A stretch of DNA of 64,000 nt from NCBI RefSeq assembly GCF_027571385.1, contig NZ_CP085636.1, forward strand, positions 3,910,001 to 3,974,000, given 5' to 3'. The DNA comes from Shewanella sp. MTB7 (GTDB taxonomy: Bacteria > Pseudomonadota > Gammaproteobacteria > Enterobacterales > Shewanellaceae). Under the pieces are notes generated by a model, which was given only the letters and a program-made list of their open reading frames with translations, did no database searches and was not told where the DNA came from. Position numbers and translations under genes: made by a program. Shown here one piece after another: positions 35,282 to 45,773 of this stretch; position 1 is the first letter of the stretch; every line of letters starts with the position of its first letter.

Positions 35282-38122
35282 TTAGAACGTTACACCTACT
35301 GCTAAGTAGAGGTGTCGACCAGTTGTCTCATAAGTACGTGGATCTGTATTATCATTAAATCCAGTATTGGCAAATGATGGATCTTCATCGAAGAGATTAT
35401 TCACTCCAATAGTTGTACTTACATTATCAAAGAAATATGTGAATCTTACATCGTTGATAATTTGGCTATCAACGGTGCGTGAATCACTAGGATCTGCTAA
35501 ATCAGTTGTGCCATCAGCATTTGCATCAAATGGTTCTAACACTTCACCAATGTAACGAACCTTCCAATATGCAGACCAATCATTACTCGCTAACTTCACA
35601 TTTAAGTTAGTTTTCCATTCAGGGAAGTTACCATCACCACTATTTTGACGGTACCAACCTGCATTTTCAACTACAGAGCCATCAGCCTGTGTAATATCAT
35701 ATGTCTGGTAATAAGTACTGTCTAAACCAAAGCTCAAAGTACCAATCTGAGTGTCCATGGTATATAAGGCATTGAAATCATAACCCTGTGAATGGATTGA
35801 ACCTACATTGATGTTTCGATCATCAATGTCACTGGAGTTACCATAAAGTGAACCAGCGTCAGCCCCATAACGAGTGATCAGATCACAGTACAAGCCTTCA
35901 TCAGCACACTTATCTAGAATCAATTGCTCACCAATTGTTGAAATAGCACTGGTTAAATCAATATCCCAATAATCAATAGTCAATGACAAGCCTTCTATAA
36001 AGTCAGGGCTATAAACGATACCAACTGTCAACGTATCAGCTTCTTCAGGTGTTAAATTGGCATTACCACCTTTAGTCGATGATAACTGGTCTCCGATAGG
36101 CTCAAAACCACCAGCTGGCACGCCATCAGCAATACAGAATGGAGTCGGATTTGTGGCACATTTATCTACAACGGTAGGACTATTGTCAGAACTTCCAGCA
36201 TACAACTCACTTGTAGAAGGTGCACGGAATGCTGTTGAAAGAGTACTTCTGATCATTACTTCTTCAATTGGTCTCCACTTTAATCCAATCTTATAGTTGG
36301 TCGTGTCACCAAAAGTATCATAATCAGAATAACGAACAGCGCCATCAAGTTCTAAACTTTCAGCACCAACAACACCACTTAGTAACGGAACGTTGATTTC
36401 AGTGAATAGTTCGTTGACAGAGTAATCACCCTCAGTTTTCGTTCTACTTGAACCAGATGTAATACCAAGCGCAATCAATGCATCGGGTAAATCACTACCT
36501 GATTCTGTTCGATGCTCAGCACCAAATACCATTCCTACAGTACCAGCAGGTAACTCAAAAACATCACCGAAGACACTAGCACTTAACACTGTTTGTTCAT
36601 TTGAACCAAAATCATGAGCTTCAAAAGTGATGTAATCAAGCATCTCTTGAGTCACTTGAGTGTCTGTTCCTGGAATACCAAACGTATTTAATGACACACA
36701 GCCCTCAATGGGGTTCGCAGCAGTACCACAAACTACATTTCCTTGAGCATCCATGAAAGATGGACCTACAGCATTATTGACTTTTTCGAAATTAACGCCA
36801 CCTTGAGCTGCTGTACCAGCCTCATTGGAGCCAAATACATAGGAAACTTCATATCCCCAGCTGTTATCAAACTCACCACTAAGACCAAAAACAGCTCTTA
36901 CAGTATCAACTCTGAATGTCGTGTCTCGACCACCAGTTTCGACCATACGACGACGCCAATCAGCTATCTCAACAGTATTACCATCTTTATCTTTTGGACC
37001 AAACTGCTGGTTATAATAGTTATCTGCTGAATAGGGAGCATCACCCCAACCAAAGAAAGCTAAAGGTGCCAAAGGCAGTGGAGCCAACTTTGTTTTTGAT
37101 GTACGTCTATTAAAAGACAGCTCTGAGAAGAAACGTAAAGAATCGGCTATTTCATACTCACCTGAAGCATAGAAGCCGTATCTTTCTTGTGGCGTTAAAT
37201 GGTAGTTTGCAGGCGCATAGTTATAGGTATCTTTACCCCAATCCCAACATTCATAGCCCGTTGGATTAGTAAAATCAGAAGGATCTGATTGTCCAGGTCC
37301 ATTAGCAGCACCATGAGTAAAAGAGCTACAACCTCCAGCTCCGTCGATACCATTGTAACGACCCCAAGGTGGCGCAGAAGATCCCCCTTTATTTAATTCA
37401 CCAGTTTCAGGATCCAACGCATATTCAAATGCTGACCAATCTCTATCACCTGACATCTGTTCAGTTTGCTGAGTGTAATAAGCACTAACAACAGCATTAC
37501 CTTTATCGTTGTTAAAGCCCATCGTTACATCGACAGTTTTAGTTTCTCCATCCCAATTCTCAGTAGAACCATCATATGAAACATTCGCTTCAAAACCTTC
37601 GAAATCATCTCGAGTGATAACGTTAATTACACCAGCTACCGCGTCTGAACCATAGACAGCAGACGCACCATCTTTAAGCACTTCTATCCGCTTAATAATT
37701 GCTACTGGAATAGTACTTAAATCAGCAGAAGAGTTAGCACCTGAACCTGAGTGAACCAATCTACGACCATTAATCAATACGAGTGTTCTTTGACTGCCTA
37801 AACCACGAAGTGAAACACGTACCGCTCCACCTCCGCCATTGTTAATAGCAGTATTAGTTGCTGCACCAGCTACTGCTGGGATTTCTTGTAGGATATCACC
37901 TATATTAGATATACCCGATTGAACAAGATCTTCGCGAGTAATAATTTGGACAGGGTTTGCACCTTCCATATCAACTCGCTTAATACGTGAGCCAGTGACT
38001 TCGATACGCTCAACTTTTTCTTCATCTGCTGCATATACGGCTGGAGCAGTAAATGCTGTAGCAGCCGCACCACCAATTAGTGCGAAACGCACTGAATTAG
38101 CTAGAAAACTATTTTTATACAT
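35282..38122 (-). CDS. TonB-dependent receptor 1 of a tandem trio
   Basis: A 946-residue outer-membrane receptor. The signal peptide (APAVYA|AD) is followed by a TonB-box-like stretch EKVERIEVTGSRIKR and a plug domain (residues ~55–170; LRGLGSQRTLVLINGRRLV, DGASAVYGSDAVAGVINVI). A long barrel ends in Phe. These large receptors import bulky nutrients such as peptides, glycans or chelates; the ligand is not deducible. The first ~30 residues and the 25 bases before the start nearly match those of receptor 2. Several Cys pairs in the barrel loops may form disulfides. Energy presumably comes from the TonB2 system just downstream. Confidence 0.9.
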   Translation of the reverse strand: MYKNSFLANSVRFALIGGAAATAFTAPAVYAADEEKVERIEVTGSRIKRVDMEGANPVQIITREDLVQSGISNIGDILQEIPAVAGAATNTAINNGGGGAVRVSLRGLGSQRTLVLINGRRLVHSGSGANSSADLSTIPVAIIKRIEVLKDGASAVYGSDAVAGVINVITRDDFEGFEANVSYDGSTENWDGETKTVDVTMGFNNDKGNAVVSAYYTQQTEQMSGDRDWSAFEYALDPETGELNKGGSSAPPWGRYNGIDGAGGCSSFTHGAANGPGQSDPSDFTNPTGYECWDWGKDTYNYAPANYHLTPQERYGFYASGEYEIADSLRFFSELSFNRRTSKTKLAPLPLAPLAFFGWGDAPYSADNYYNQQFGPKDKDGNTVEIADWRRRMVETGGRDTTFRVDTVRAVFGLSGEFDNSWGYEVSYVFGSNEAGTAAQGGVNFEKVNNAVGPSFMDAQGNVVCGTAANPIEGCVSLNTFGIPGTDTQVTQEMLDYITFEAHDFGSNEQTVLSASVFGDVFELPAGTVGMVFGAEHRTESGSDLPDALIALGITSGSSRTKTEGDYSVNELFTEINVPLLSGVVGAESLELDGAVRYSDYDTFGDTTNYKIGLKWRPIEEVMIRSTLSTAFRAPSTSELYAGSSDNSPTVVDKCATNPTPFCIADGVPAGGFEPIGDQLSSTKGGNANLTPEEADTLTVGIVYSPDFIEGLSLTIDYWDIDLTSAISTIGEQLILDKCADEGLYCDLITRYGADAGSLYGNSSDIDDRNINVGSIHSQGYDFNALYTMDTQIGTLSFGLDSTYYQTYDITQADGSVVENAGWYRQNSGDGNFPEWKTNLNVKLASNDWSAYWKVRYIGEVLEPFDANADGTTDLADPSDSRTVDSQIINDVRFTYFFDNVSTTIGVNNLFDEDPSFANTGFNDNTDPRTYETTGRHLYLAVGVTF

Positions 38123-38443
38123 AATGTTTCTCCCTGGACTTATATTTTTTATTTATATTATTTCAAGATGAGCGATAATATAGGCACAATACACCCACAT
38201 GAGGCCATCTTGAAGCAGATAAAACCACAGTTGAAACATTTAATCAACAACACCAGTAAAAGCGCAACAGGGGGCGCACAGTCAAATCCCGAGAATTTTA
38301 TTCAGTATTTTTTTAAACCTATGTTTAATCAACAACATAACGAATGTAAAAAAATATCTATTGTAAAGAGGACTATACAGTTACACCTCTGTGTTCACCA
38401 ACCAGGCTATTTTTAATCTAAAAAGTTTATAGTAAGTAGTGTA

Positions 38444-38692
38444 TTATGCTGAAATGAGTAACCTGACTTTGGTAAGCGAATCAAAGAGAGGTTTAAATTG
38501 ATGAAGTTCAACTTCTGTAATTTCTGTATTCATGGATTTGTTCTTTAAAAAAAACTGTTAGCTGAACAACAAATGCCCAGCACCTAGAACAGACTTAGTG
38601 ATAACAGTTCTTATTAAAGTGTTTTCAGCAGGGAAATACTGAGGAAATTTGACATCGAAGTGAATACATCCGCTCTCATTAGCGTAGCCGCC
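38444..38692 (-). pseudogene. Fragments of degraded coding sequence
   Basis: Two minus-strand pieces. 38558–38692 reads a 44-codon open frame (GGYANESGCIHFDVKFPQYF...) with no start. 38444–38533 reads a 29-residue frame starting MNTEITEVELHQFKPLFDSL and then stopping. Both look more protein-like than chance, and receptors of this type are often followed by accessory enzyme genes. The parent families are not recognised. Confidence 0.35.
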
Positions 38693-39059
38693 TTAAAAAA
38701 TAAACCTTAGAGTCAGTATGAGTGGACATCGTTGTTTTGTTTCATAAAGCTGAACTAGAGATAATCAATTGAATTAAGCAGCCTTGGTTGTGATCAAAAC
38801 TTTCAACCAAGGTTAATCAATCACCAGATGGCGTATGGATGTATTTTATTCTTCAAGGGAAAGCACAATATAAATCCAAGTAGAGGCCACCAATGACCAG
38901 TTAAAAACATCCCACAAAAAGAACACACAAGATATCTGAAAATATCAGTGAGTAATCGTCATTATCAAAACCATGCCGGTCACCACACAAATAAAGGTTA
39001 AGAATATTGATCAGCGTCTACCGGTCACCAATAGAGTAGAGTGGTATCAGAGCATCAAT

Positions 39060-39425
39060 GACAGATGGATATGAATGTTACCAAATAGCACTGACAAACG
39101 CGTCAATGGAATTTTGAAGCATATCGAGTAGGGTGAGGCGACCCCAGTTATTACACCGACTCCCTGTAAGACTAACTTCTCAATTGTATCAGCCACCTCA
39201 CTAAATAGGTCTGACTAACTTTCGTATCAAATAGAGTGGGCTTCGCGCTATTTCGGACACTTACCCACCTATACCGTAGAAACAGGTTACAGTTAGTTGT
39301 GTACACCTTACTTCCTATGGCTTCCTTCAGATCTCATCGTTAGCCAGCAACGCCCTTGCGATTGGATTATCTTCCCCTCTGTCAGGGTGATTCAGGTTTC
39401 TTGAAACTGACAGCTTCGCTGGGCA
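39060..39425 (-). mobile_element. Possible group II intron 5' remnant
   Basis: Read on the minus strand, the pieces CAATCGCAAGGGCGTTG, GATGAGATCTGAAGGAAGCC, AACTAACTGTAACC and TTTCTACGGTATAGGTGGG recall the domain I region of bacterial group II introns as I remember them. No reverse transcriptase frame or domain V was found. This is a tentative recognition. Confidence 0.35.
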
Positions 39426-39431
39426 AACGAC

Positions 39432-39462
39432 AAAAGGCCACGCGTTTGTACGCATGGCCTTA
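39432..39462 (-). terminator. Terminator of TonB receptor 2
   Basis: AAGGCCA-C-GCGT and ACGC-A-TGGCCTT form a stem with one internal mismatch, followed by a T-run on the minus strand. Confidence 0.75.
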
Positions 39463-39498
39463 TCAGTTGCTAAAATGTACTAACTAGCAGGGTTCCCC

Positions 39499-42279
39499 TT
39501 AGAAGGAGTAACCTGCCTGCAAGTAGAAGGTACGACCGTATGAATCAACGTAACGTGGATCGTAACCTACCTGGTGACCAGCACCACCACTACGCAATGA
39601 CAAATCAGGCTTGGTGTCAGTGAAGTTAGTAATACCGAAGCTTACAGTCAATTCATCAGTCGCCATTAACGTTGTTTGGTAATCAAACGTTGTGTATGAA
39701 GAGATATTTAACTGAATACTCACTGGATCACCAAAGGCATCATTTTCGGTTACTGTCTGTAACTGATCTTTGTAGCCAGACTTGTAGTTTGCACGAACAG
39801 TATGCGCAAACTCACCAATTGGTGAAGAGTGGTCTAGAGTGGCTTGCAATTGAGAGATCACACGGAAGGTAACCGATTCGTTATCACCGAAGCGCCCCAT
39901 GCTACTGATGTATTCGTCAGTGCCTGGCTTGGTGTACTCACTGTCAATCATGTAAGTACCCGTAAAGCCAGTAGTCAATGTACCAAATGACAATTCATTA
40001 ACTACTTGTGCATTCCAGTCAATACCTGAATATTTCGCATTACCAACATTCACTGACCCCTGAATGATTGCCAGTTCCTCTTCGCCTGTACCACTGTTCA
40101 ACTTCGTTGTGAACAACTCACGGTAAAGTTCAGCATCTTCGAAGATCTGAGACTGGGTCAGGCTTGCCACCTGATCCTTCATCTCTACATTCCAATAGTC
40201 CAAGGTCAAACTGAATTCTTGAGATGGCGCATATACAAGGCCGAACGAGTACTGTTCTGACTTTTCTGGCTCAAGCTCTTCGTTGCCTTTCAAGAAAACA
40301 CTGTACTGTGACTTACCCGACAAACAATACTGTGCCAAGGGATCACCGCTTGGGAACGGACAATCGTAGCTGCCACCAGTTACGCCAAACTCACTTTGTG
40401 GACGGGCAATGCCTAGCATGCTTGGTGCTTTAAAACCTGTGCCGTAAGAACCACGCAGTAATAAGTCTTCAGTTACTTGGTAACGGGTGCTCAACTTGTA
40501 AGTAATGTCGTCCATTGAGTTACCTACGGTACCACCATTGAGTTTGTCATCGATCGCATCGATTTTATCATAACGAACAGATGCTGTGACATTCAGATCT
40601 TCAATTACTGGGATCTGGACTTCAGAGAATACTCCGTAGTTTTGACGCTCAAGTTCGTAAGCGGTATCGGTACCCAAGAACAGGATCACTGCATCTTGGT
40701 TTGCTTGAGAGATAGATACATCATAGCTTGTACTGCGCCAGTCAAAACCGGCTGCCATGTATACGTCACCGGCAGGTAGGCTAAACAAGCTAGTTGATGC
40801 CTTACCATCAAAACCATACATTTTAGTCTTGGTGTTAGACCAGTTGCCGCTGTAAATAGTTTTATCTAGTGCCGCCTGACTTGCGTCATCAAATCCGTCA
40901 GCAGGTGCAAATATATCGATTTGACCTGAGCTGACCGCAGCCTTGAATGGGTCTTCTAACAACCAGCCAGTTGGGTAGTTTTGGTCAGAATCATTGCTTG
41001 AATAGAAACCCGCAACTGAGTAATCCACATCACCAACTAAACCTTCTACACCAAATACGGTGTGGATAGTTCTAGTGTCGTATTCGGTAGTACGATTACC
41101 TGCAGGCAGAGCTCTCCAACGAGCCTGAGTGGTCAGATCACCTGCATCGTAAGCCGCTTTTTCTGCGTCGTTCAGGTAAGGAACGATGTACTCGTCAACT
41201 AATCCAGCATCAACTGGCAAGTTAAACCAACCAGTAGGATACGGAGCAATACGAGAAACCATTTTGGTATTAGCAAAGTTTGCTTCCAAAAAGAGGGTCG
41301 TATCGTCATTTATCGCTAACTGACCGTTAGCAAAAATAGTATCACGCTCTATTTCAGGCACAATTTCGATGGTAGAGGTGTAGTCAAACCAACACTCTTC
41401 TAAAATAGCAGACGTGTTTTCTGCACAACCACCGTTCTTTTGTGAGAATGGGTTAAATGCGCGGCGGACAGTGTCACCATTAGCATCTTTGTAACTTACA
41501 CGTGCGTTCCCAGGGATCGCGTTACCAGAACCGTTAAAGAAGTACAGGTCGCGGCCTTCATTTTGGAAGGAGATAATACCAGTTTTAGCAAAATCTCGAT
41601 CCTTAGAAGCCAATTGCTCTTGCGTATCGTGAGAGTATGACAGCAGGACATTAAAGCCATCGTTATCGATATCACCGAAACCACCGGTGATGCTGCCATT
41701 CCAGCTCTCACCACCTGTTTCCTGAGGTTTATCGTAACGACCAGTAACATTGAAGCCTTGGTAATTATCCTTCAAGATAAAGTTCAATACACCAGCGATA
41801 GCGTCAGAGCCATAAAGTGCTGATGCACCATCTGTCAGTATTTCGACACGCTCAATTGCCGCAAAAGGGATTGAGTTCAGATCGATGGTACTGCCAGACG
41901 TCGATGGCGCAAGGCGACGACCATTAAGCAACACCAGCGTGTAGGAAGCACCCAAATCGTGAATAGAAGCAGTTTGCAAACCACCGCCACCGCCACCAAC
42001 TGAGTCTGGTGCAGTGGTAAAGCCCTGCATGGCTGGCAGTTGTTGAATCAATTCAGGAACGTTAGTTACGCCAGATCTGGCGATTTGTTCCGCGGTAATT
42101 ACCTGAACAGGTAATGCCCCTTCCATGTCAGTCTGCTTAATAGCAGAACCTGTTACCGTTATACGTTCTACCTTTTCTTCATCTGCTGCATAAATGGCTG
42201 GTGCCGCGAAAGCTGCCGCTGCAGCACCGCTAATGAGTGCGAAACGCACTGAATTAGCTAAAAAACTATTCTTATACAT
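39499..42279 (-). CDS. TonB-dependent receptor 2 of a tandem trio
   Basis: A 926-residue paralogue of receptor 1. It has an almost identical signal peptide (MYKNSFLANSVRFALI...AIYA|AD), EEKVERITVTGSAIKQ, a plug with a glycine run (SVGGGGGGLQTASIHDLG) and DGASALYGSDAIAGVLNFIL, and a barrel ending FYLQAGYSF. The barrels of 1 and 2 differ much more than their fronts, which suggests duplication followed by a change of ligand. The ligand is unknown. It has its own terminator and a conserved GGGAGA ribosome binding site. Confidence 0.9.
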   Translation of the reverse strand: MYKNSFLANSVRFALISGAAAAAFAAPAIYAADEEKVERITVTGSAIKQTDMEGALPVQVITAEQIARSGVTNVPELIQQLPAMQGFTTAPDSVGGGGGGLQTASIHDLGASYTLVLLNGRRLAPSTSGSTIDLNSIPFAAIERVEILTDGASALYGSDAIAGVLNFILKDNYQGFNVTGRYDKPQETGGESWNGSITGGFGDIDNDGFNVLLSYSHDTQEQLASKDRDFAKTGIISFQNEGRDLYFFNGSGNAIPGNARVSYKDANGDTVRRAFNPFSQKNGGCAENTSAILEECWFDYTSTIEIVPEIERDTIFANGQLAINDDTTLFLEANFANTKMVSRIAPYPTGWFNLPVDAGLVDEYIVPYLNDAEKAAYDAGDLTTQARWRALPAGNRTTEYDTRTIHTVFGVEGLVGDVDYSVAGFYSSNDSDQNYPTGWLLEDPFKAAVSSGQIDIFAPADGFDDASQAALDKTIYSGNWSNTKTKMYGFDGKASTSLFSLPAGDVYMAAGFDWRSTSYDVSISQANQDAVILFLGTDTAYELERQNYGVFSEVQIPVIEDLNVTASVRYDKIDAIDDKLNGGTVGNSMDDITYKLSTRYQVTEDLLLRGSYGTGFKAPSMLGIARPQSEFGVTGGSYDCPFPSGDPLAQYCLSGKSQYSVFLKGNEELEPEKSEQYSFGLVYAPSQEFSLTLDYWNVEMKDQVASLTQSQIFEDAELYRELFTTKLNSGTGEEELAIIQGSVNVGNAKYSGIDWNAQVVNELSFGTLTTGFTGTYMIDSEYTKPGTDEYISSMGRFGDNESVTFRVISQLQATLDHSSPIGEFAHTVRANYKSGYKDQLQTVTENDAFGDPVSIQLNISSYTTFDYQTTLMATDELTVSFGITNFTDTKPDLSLRSGGAGHQVGYDPRYVDSYGRTFYLQAGYSF

Positions 42280-42968
42280 GTTGTTTCTCCCTGGACTTAT
42301 ATTTTTATTTTTTCAGTACATCGACCCTGACACACGAGCCGTTACATATGCGCACTGATACAGCCAAATAAAACATAAGAGCAACACTTTAGCAACAGTT
42401 AGCGGTGATTTTTCACCTTTGCAATCAATATGACAACAAAAAAATAAAAACATAAAATGCGGTACAGGTGAAAAGTAACAACACACACACCCATCACAGG
42501 TGAAGTCTACAATCAAAAAAACCACGCAAGACCACACTGACAGAGCAAGCAACTAGCTTGCGCCGAAGGTATTTCGACCGAATCGAAACAGCGATAGCTC
42601 AAATAGCAATCAGGCGTTCCATCTAGAACTTTATATTCTCCTAGTTCAGATAAAAAATAGAAAGGAGCATACAACCAAGGTTTTACAGTTTAAAAACAGT
42701 ACGTTAATAATTTTAAAGGGAATATTTTAGTTAAATATTGGATATGTAATTCGAGGTAAAGCATTGTGAAAAATTACAACTAGAGCCCTCAACTAAACAT
42801 TATGTAAAGAAATCAAGACAGTATATGAACTAAATATGGAACCGAAGTGTGGTTAAGCCCGTAGTTTTTCTCCAATACAACCCTATCCGTAAAGAAATAG
42901 TAAGGAAAAACGCAGGTTGATTACTCAACCTGCGTTTTTCCTGTGAACGTCTTTCTTGTATTACTATG
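42280..42968. other. Intergenic stretch between receptors 2 and 3
   Basis: About 690 AT-rich bases with the receptor 2 promoter and, at 42904–42941, the receptor 3 terminator. A 79-codon minus-strand frame here looks non-coding. No other structure seen. Confidence 0.45.
42904..42941 (-). terminator. Terminator of TonB receptor 3
   Basis: A perfect 17-base stem (GGAAAAACGCAGGTTGA and its complement) with a four-base loop. It is strong in both directions. Confidence 0.9.
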
Positions 42969-45773
42969 TTAGAACTTTACTTTAATCCCCCCGTAGTAAT
43001 AACGACCGAATACGTCATACACATCCGATGCCGTATTCGTACCAGTAGCATCACCAGGTACGCCTTGACCTAAGAAAGGTGGCTTTTTATCGAACACGTT
43101 ATTTGCACCAGCATAAAGCTCTAGATTATCGTTAAAATGATATCGAGCTTGCATATTATGATAGACATAAGTTGGTAGAGTGCCAAACGCCTCAACTGAG
43201 TCATTTTCTACGTTTACTCCCTCAATATACCTAACCGTCCACGCAAGCTTCAGATCTTCTAAAGAGTATATAATATTAAAGTTGGCCTTAAGATCGGGCG
43301 CTCCAATCTCACCTTGACTATCTACAACTTCACCACCTGTAAACGGCACAAAATCATTTGATAATGAATACGTACCTATCAGACCTAAATCTAAGTCACC
43401 AACAGGAAGTTCAAAACGATAATCAGCTGTAAAATCAATACCAGAAACTTCAAAATCGGCAACGTTAATGGCTAAAGCATTAATCCGATCTACCAGACCA
43501 GTGGTTGGATCACGTTTAATTAAGTCACAGAAAGGATTATTAGGGTAATCAGGTTGACGTACACACTGATCTACCGTGGTTTGTGCGCCAAAATCATTAA
43601 TGGCATCTTCGATGTTAATTTTGAAATAATCAACGGTAAAACTTAACCCTTCAACTTGAGATGGGGAATATACAAACCCAACAGTTTTCGCTTTTGAAGT
43701 CTCCTCTTTTAAGTCAGGGTTACCTGCTGACAAACCACCAGCACTACGAATATTCAAAGCAAATGGATCTAATGTTGCTGAACCAGGGATTTGAGCACAA
43801 TTAGCCTGCACTGCTGCTGATTGAACCTGATAAACTTCACCCGTTGCGCTCGTTCCTCCCTTACCGCCTAAAGCACACGGATCAACAAAGGAGCGGAATG
43901 TCTCACTGCCGGGATCAAAGAGCTCACCAATGTTTGGTGCCCTAACAGCTGTAGATACTCCACCTCGTATCTTCAAGTCATCAAACGGAGACCAATCTAA
44001 AGCAACTTTATAGGTTGATGCTCCCCCAATAGTGCTATAATCAGAATATCGATATGCCAGTTCTAAACCTACATATTGGGCTAAAGGTAAGTCTGACAGT
44101 ATTGGAATATTTACTTCCATAAAGTATTCAGAAACATCATAGTCACCTTTCGTATTAGGCGTAGTGTTTCCTGATGTTAAACCAGACTGTGCCAACGCAT
44201 CTGAATTAAATTTACTTTCTTCTGAACGCCATTCATAACCAAAAGCAACACCTAAATCACCCGCTGGTAGTTCAAATGCAACGCCAGTAATGCTAGCTCC
44301 GAAAACTTGTTGCTTCATTGTTGACGTTAACTGACTATCAACAGATACCCAATCAAGGGCATCACCACTTATCGCCCCAGCACCAAATACATCAACTGGC
44401 ACACAACCTAAGTCTCGAGCAAAGGAATCAGCACATTGTACTTTGCCGTCTGCATCTAGCTCTGTTTGTAATGAATTATAAAAATTAAGTGTATTAAAAA
44501 CGCCACCGTTAGTTTGGGATTGCGAAAAGCTACCGTATTGATAATAAGCATTGTAATCCCAATTATCATTTATAGCGCCTTCTACTCCAAATGCAGTTCT
44601 AAACACTTTTCTATCTACATCACTGCTACGAGGACCAAGCTCAACAAAACGGCGATACATATCAAAATCGGTCGCATCAGGATCACCTGCAAGTACTGCG
44701 TTTCTTAATTCAGTTGGAACAAAATAGTTATTAATAGGAATAGTTATATTAGGAATACTATTGCCCACACTGATAAATCTACCTACTATTGTAGGTTCCA
44801 ACTGTGAGCTGGATGTGAGCTGACTATATGCACTTTCACTAAAGAAGTTAACATGTTCATTTAAGTCGTATTTAATGTTCGCGTTGAGTTGAACTCGCTC
44901 AGTAGGTACTCGAATTAAGCGAACTGCGTTTCGGTCAAACCCATCTTCTGCCGCAACAAAAGGTTTATCCCATAAACCTGTAGTGTCATCTTGAGTAATA
45001 ATACCTTGGCCAGGAACAAAAAAGTTACCTTTTGGACCGAATGTACTATTAACTGCATCATGCGCTGAAATATCTCTATCACTTGATCTTAAAACGCTCT
45101 TGTCACTATAACCAACATGTACAACTGCATTACCTTTATCTTCAGCAAAATTACCACCAAGTGTAACGGTAAAATCTTTCTCTTCACCGCCTCCATCAGA
45201 TGAATCACCGAAACGAGAATTGAACTCTATCCCTTCAAACTCATCTTTCATAATGAAGTTAATAACACCTGCAATTGCTTCCGACCCATAAACGGCAGAG
45301 GCGCCACCAGTAACAACCTCGACTCGCTTAACCAGATCAATTGGTATCATAGAAACATCAACCGTTGGACTTCCTGCAGAGCCGCCAATATGGCGACGAC
45401 CATTAACTAAGATCAATGTCCTGTTACTGCCTAAATTACGCAAATCGACAGTACTTATCCCTGTTGTTGAAGTTCTGAAGTTAGAAGCGGTATCCGTTGT
45501 TCCCGGAATACCAGCAGACGGCAACTCGTTAATAAAGGTTGCGACGTTATTTGCCCCTGTTATCTCTATCTGAGCCTCACTGATCGTGATAATGGGGGAC
45601 GTTGCTTCAATCTCAGTTCTCTTAATTCGAGAACCAGTAACTTCAATTCGTTCTACTTTGTCTGTCGCTTCTTCGTCAACAGCAAAAGCTGTGGACGAAG
45701 TAAAAGTTGCCGCCGTTATACCACCAATGATCGCAAGACGCACTGATTTGGCTATTAGATTATTATTAAACAT
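42969..45773 (-). CDS. TonB-dependent receptor 3 of a tandem trio
   Basis: A 934-residue receptor related to the other two but more distant. The signal peptide ends STAFA|VD, followed by DKVERIEVTGSRIKRTEIE. The plug contains LRNLGSNRTLILVNGRRHIGG and TGGASAVYGSEAIAGVINFIM. The barrel ends YYGGIKVKF. The frame is open 56 codons upstream, but the ATG at 45773 is preceded by GGGAGA and begins the typical signal peptide, so the longer reading is rejected. The ligand is unknown. Confidence 0.9.
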   Translation of the reverse strand: MFNNNLIAKSVRLAIIGGITAATFTSSTAFAVDEEATDKVERIEVTGSRIKRTEIEATSPIITISEAQIEITGANNVATFINELPSAGIPGTTDTASNFRTSTTGISTVDLRNLGSNRTLILVNGRRHIGGSAGSPTVDVSMIPIDLVKRVEVVTGGASAVYGSEAIAGVINFIMKDEFEGIEFNSRFGDSSDGGGEEKDFTVTLGGNFAEDKGNAVVHVGYSDKSVLRSSDRDISAHDAVNSTFGPKGNFFVPGQGIITQDDTTGLWDKPFVAAEDGFDRNAVRLIRVPTERVQLNANIKYDLNEHVNFFSESAYSQLTSSSQLEPTIVGRFISVGNSIPNITIPINNYFVPTELRNAVLAGDPDATDFDMYRRFVELGPRSSDVDRKVFRTAFGVEGAINDNWDYNAYYQYGSFSQSQTNGGVFNTLNFYNSLQTELDADGKVQCADSFARDLGCVPVDVFGAGAISGDALDWVSVDSQLTSTMKQQVFGASITGVAFELPAGDLGVAFGYEWRSEESKFNSDALAQSGLTSGNTTPNTKGDYDVSEYFMEVNIPILSDLPLAQYVGLELAYRYSDYSTIGGASTYKVALDWSPFDDLKIRGGVSTAVRAPNIGELFDPGSETFRSFVDPCALGGKGGTSATGEVYQVQSAAVQANCAQIPGSATLDPFALNIRSAGGLSAGNPDLKEETSKAKTVGFVYSPSQVEGLSFTVDYFKINIEDAINDFGAQTTVDQCVRQPDYPNNPFCDLIKRDPTTGLVDRINALAINVADFEVSGIDFTADYRFELPVGDLDLGLIGTYSLSNDFVPFTGGEVVDSQGEIGAPDLKANFNIIYSLEDLKLAWTVRYIEGVNVENDSVEAFGTLPTYVYHNMQARYHFNDNLELYAGANNVFDKKPPFLGQGVPGDATGTNTASDVYDVFGRYYYGGIKVKF

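Larger units (their letters stand above)
38123..39498. other. Long non-coding gap between receptors 1 and 2
   Basis: About 1.4 kb with no intact gene. On the minus strand it holds two short coding-looking fragments (38558–38692 and 38444–38533), a strong hairpin CCTTGGTTG–N13–CAACCAAGG near 38783–38813, and a ~360-base block (39060–39425) that resembles the 5' part of a group II intron. The receptor 2 terminator lies at its end. It looks like decayed accessory DNA. Confidence 0.5.

Noticed and set aside
38168..38416. 82-codon plus-strand frame upstream of receptor 1
   Set aside because: No ribosome binding site, no recognisable family, and it overlaps the receptor promoter region.
42313..42552. 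79-codon Cys/Phe-rich minus-strand frame
   Set aside because: Composition is atypical, there is no ribosome binding site, and it lies in the receptor 2 promoter region.
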